Origin: a virus
Reading direction: 5' to 3' (one strand)
Virus record (IMG/VR): IMGVR_UViG_3300044987_000462
Coordinates: 1 to 32,052 of that record
DNA length: 32,052 nucleotides
Of this stretch, positions 30,960 through 32,052 are shown one piece after another. Each line of letters begins with the position of its first letter. Positions within the stretch are counted from its first letter, which is position 1. The notes under the pieces are model-generated. The model saw only the letters and a program-made list of their open reading frames with translations, ran no database searches and was not told the origin of the DNA. A program made the position numbers and the translations under genes.

Positions 30960-32052
30960 ACAAAGAATATTTATTAACAGAAAGCAAATCATTCTGTATG
31001 CTGCCATGGGTACATTTCAACACCAGTCCAACTGGCGATGTTCTGCCGTGTTGCATAGGAAAAACACCAATCGATGAGTTTGGTTATCATAAAGTCATTG
31101 CCAATTCAAACAAAGATAGCATGATGGAAATTGTCAATGCTACTGAGATGAAGAAACTGCGTGTTGATATGTTGCGTGATGTTAAAAATCCAATATGCGC
31201 GACCTGTCACAAGCATGACAGCATGGATATGGGAAGTTTTCGAACTAGCTCTAACAAACAATACGGTAACTATTTTGATACTGCTGTTACTCCTACCCGG
31301 GAAGATGGGTCCCTGACTGAATTTAAGATGAGATACTTTGATATCAGATTCAGTAATATTTGTAATTTTAAATGTAGGACTTGCGGACCCGATTTTAGTA
31401 GTCAATGGGAACAAGAGAATCTAAAAAACAATATCAGCCGCCGCATTATTTTAAAGAATAATAAAAAGGAATTTTTACAAGAGGTCTTAGATCAGATTCC
31501 CCATATGGAAGACGCTTATTTTGCCGGTGGTGAGCCGCTTATCACAGAGGAACATTACATAATGTTAGAAGAAATGATAAGGCAAGGTCGCACAGACATA
31601 GCATTGCGCTATAACACGAATTTTAGCAATCTAAAATTCAAAGATAAAGATTTGATGGGTCTTTGGAAGAAGTTCAAGCATCATATTCAAGTTTATGCTA
31701 GCGTAGATCATTACGGCGAACGTGCGGAATATATACGCCATGGCACCAATTGGGCCGACATAGAATATAATTTTGTAATGGCTAAAAAATCGCCATTCAT
31801 CAGGTTGCAAATGAATACTGTGCTAAGTTTATATAATTACAAGACATTTCTAGAGTTTTATCAATATCTATTTGATAAAGACTTGTACCCGGTCACTGCT
31901 CACTTTTCAATATATAATATGTCTAGTCCTGAATACCTTACTTCAAATGTTTTACCACAGCATCACAAAGATGAGGGCAGATTAAAACTATTATCACTAT
32001 TAGACCTAATGCGGGAACGCGGATTCTCTGCTAATACTCCGTCGCTTACCGC
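30956..32052 (+). CDS. Second radical SAM protein with N-terminal twitch domain, 3' truncated by window
   Basis: The frame starts at the ATGA overlap with the preceding gene and is still open at the last base (365 codons seen), so it was not listed as a closed ORF. The N-terminus has the classic twitch layout: FCMLPWVHFNTSPTGDVLPCC with C14, C32 and C33, then ICATCH with C81 and C84. The core signature CNFKCRTC gives C136, C140 and C143, and AGGEPLI is at 190-196. It also shares Y-x-S-V-D-x-Y-G-E-R-A-E-Y-I-R-x-G (TSLDTWGPRAEYIRTG in the neighbour), so the two are related paralogues, though their N-terminal domains differ. The twitch motif here is closer to the common LPWxHLxxxPxGxxxPCC form than in the first. 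Substrate unknown; co-expression with glycosyltransferases suggests joint action. Confidence 0.85.
   Translation, partial: MNKEYLLTESKSFCMLPWVHFNTSPTGDVLPCCIGKTPIDEFGYHKVIANSNKDSMMEIVNATEMKKLRVDMLRDVKNPICATCHKHDSMDMGSFRTSSNKQYGNYFDTAVTPTREDGSLTEFKMRYFDIRFSNICNFKCRTCGPDFSSQWEQENLKNNISRRIILKNNKKEFLQEVLDQIPHMEDAYFAGGEPLITEEHYIMLEEMIRQGRTDIALRYNTNFSNLKFKDKDLMGLWKKFKHHIQVYASVDHYGERAEYIRHGTNWADIEYNFVMAKKSPFIRLQMNTVLSLYNYKTFLEFYQYLFDKDLYPVTAHFSIYNMSSPEYLTSNVLPQHHKDEGRLKLLSLLDLMRERGFSANTPSLT

Noticed and set aside
1-32052. tRNA genes, CRISPR arrays, insertion sequences, inteins or introns
   Set aside because: No cloverleaf, regularly spaced repeat, transposase or splice-junction motif was seen; coding density leaves no gap above 60 bases.

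Overview
The window reads as late genes of a T4-like (contractile-tailed) bacteriophage, probably from an aquatic environment. All genes are on the + strand and tightly packed, and bacterial-type SD sites are present. The order gp25-like, gp6-like, giant structural protein matches the baseplate-wedge block of T4-like marine phages as I remember it. The gaps of 16 bases or more each carry a TAAATA-core motif like the T4 late promoter TATAAATA. The host cannot be named from this sequence.

Region 1 (1-3734) holds the 3' end of a gp25-like baseplate wedge gene and a complete gp6-like wedge gene that is much longer than T4 gp6. Region 2 (3743-23305) is one uninterrupted 6520-codon gene covering about 61% of the window. 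It encodes a mosaic structural protein in the position of gp7. After a conserved N-terminal part it contains about 14 copies of a roughly 75-residue beta-rich module, a seven-motif FG-GAP-type propeller, a seven-motif Asp-box propeller, two CBM5/12-like patches, and modules inserted inside other modules.

Region 3 (23322-26314) holds tail or fibre accessory genes: a 50-codon gene absent from the supplied ORF list whose C-terminus copies the N-terminal motif of the next protein, a 206-aa structural protein, a 408-aa tail-fibre-like protein with a C-terminal domain resembling the G2-peptidase type, and a 317-aa structural protein.

Region 4 (26364-32052) is a translationally coupled cassette of a 101-aa unknown, two tandem paralogous GT-A-like glycosyltransferases, a 116-aa unknown, a third GT-A-like protein and two radical SAM proteins with an N-terminal twitch-type cysteine domain. 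The last one runs off the window. Its first gene is preceded by a perfect 13-bp inverted repeat that hides the SD and start codon, and a late-promoter-like motif overlaps the left arm. This is the arrangement known for the T4 e, soc and 49 genes, where only late transcripts are translated. The likely theme is a late-expressed sugar or peptide modification cassette next to the fibre genes; that function is inferred.
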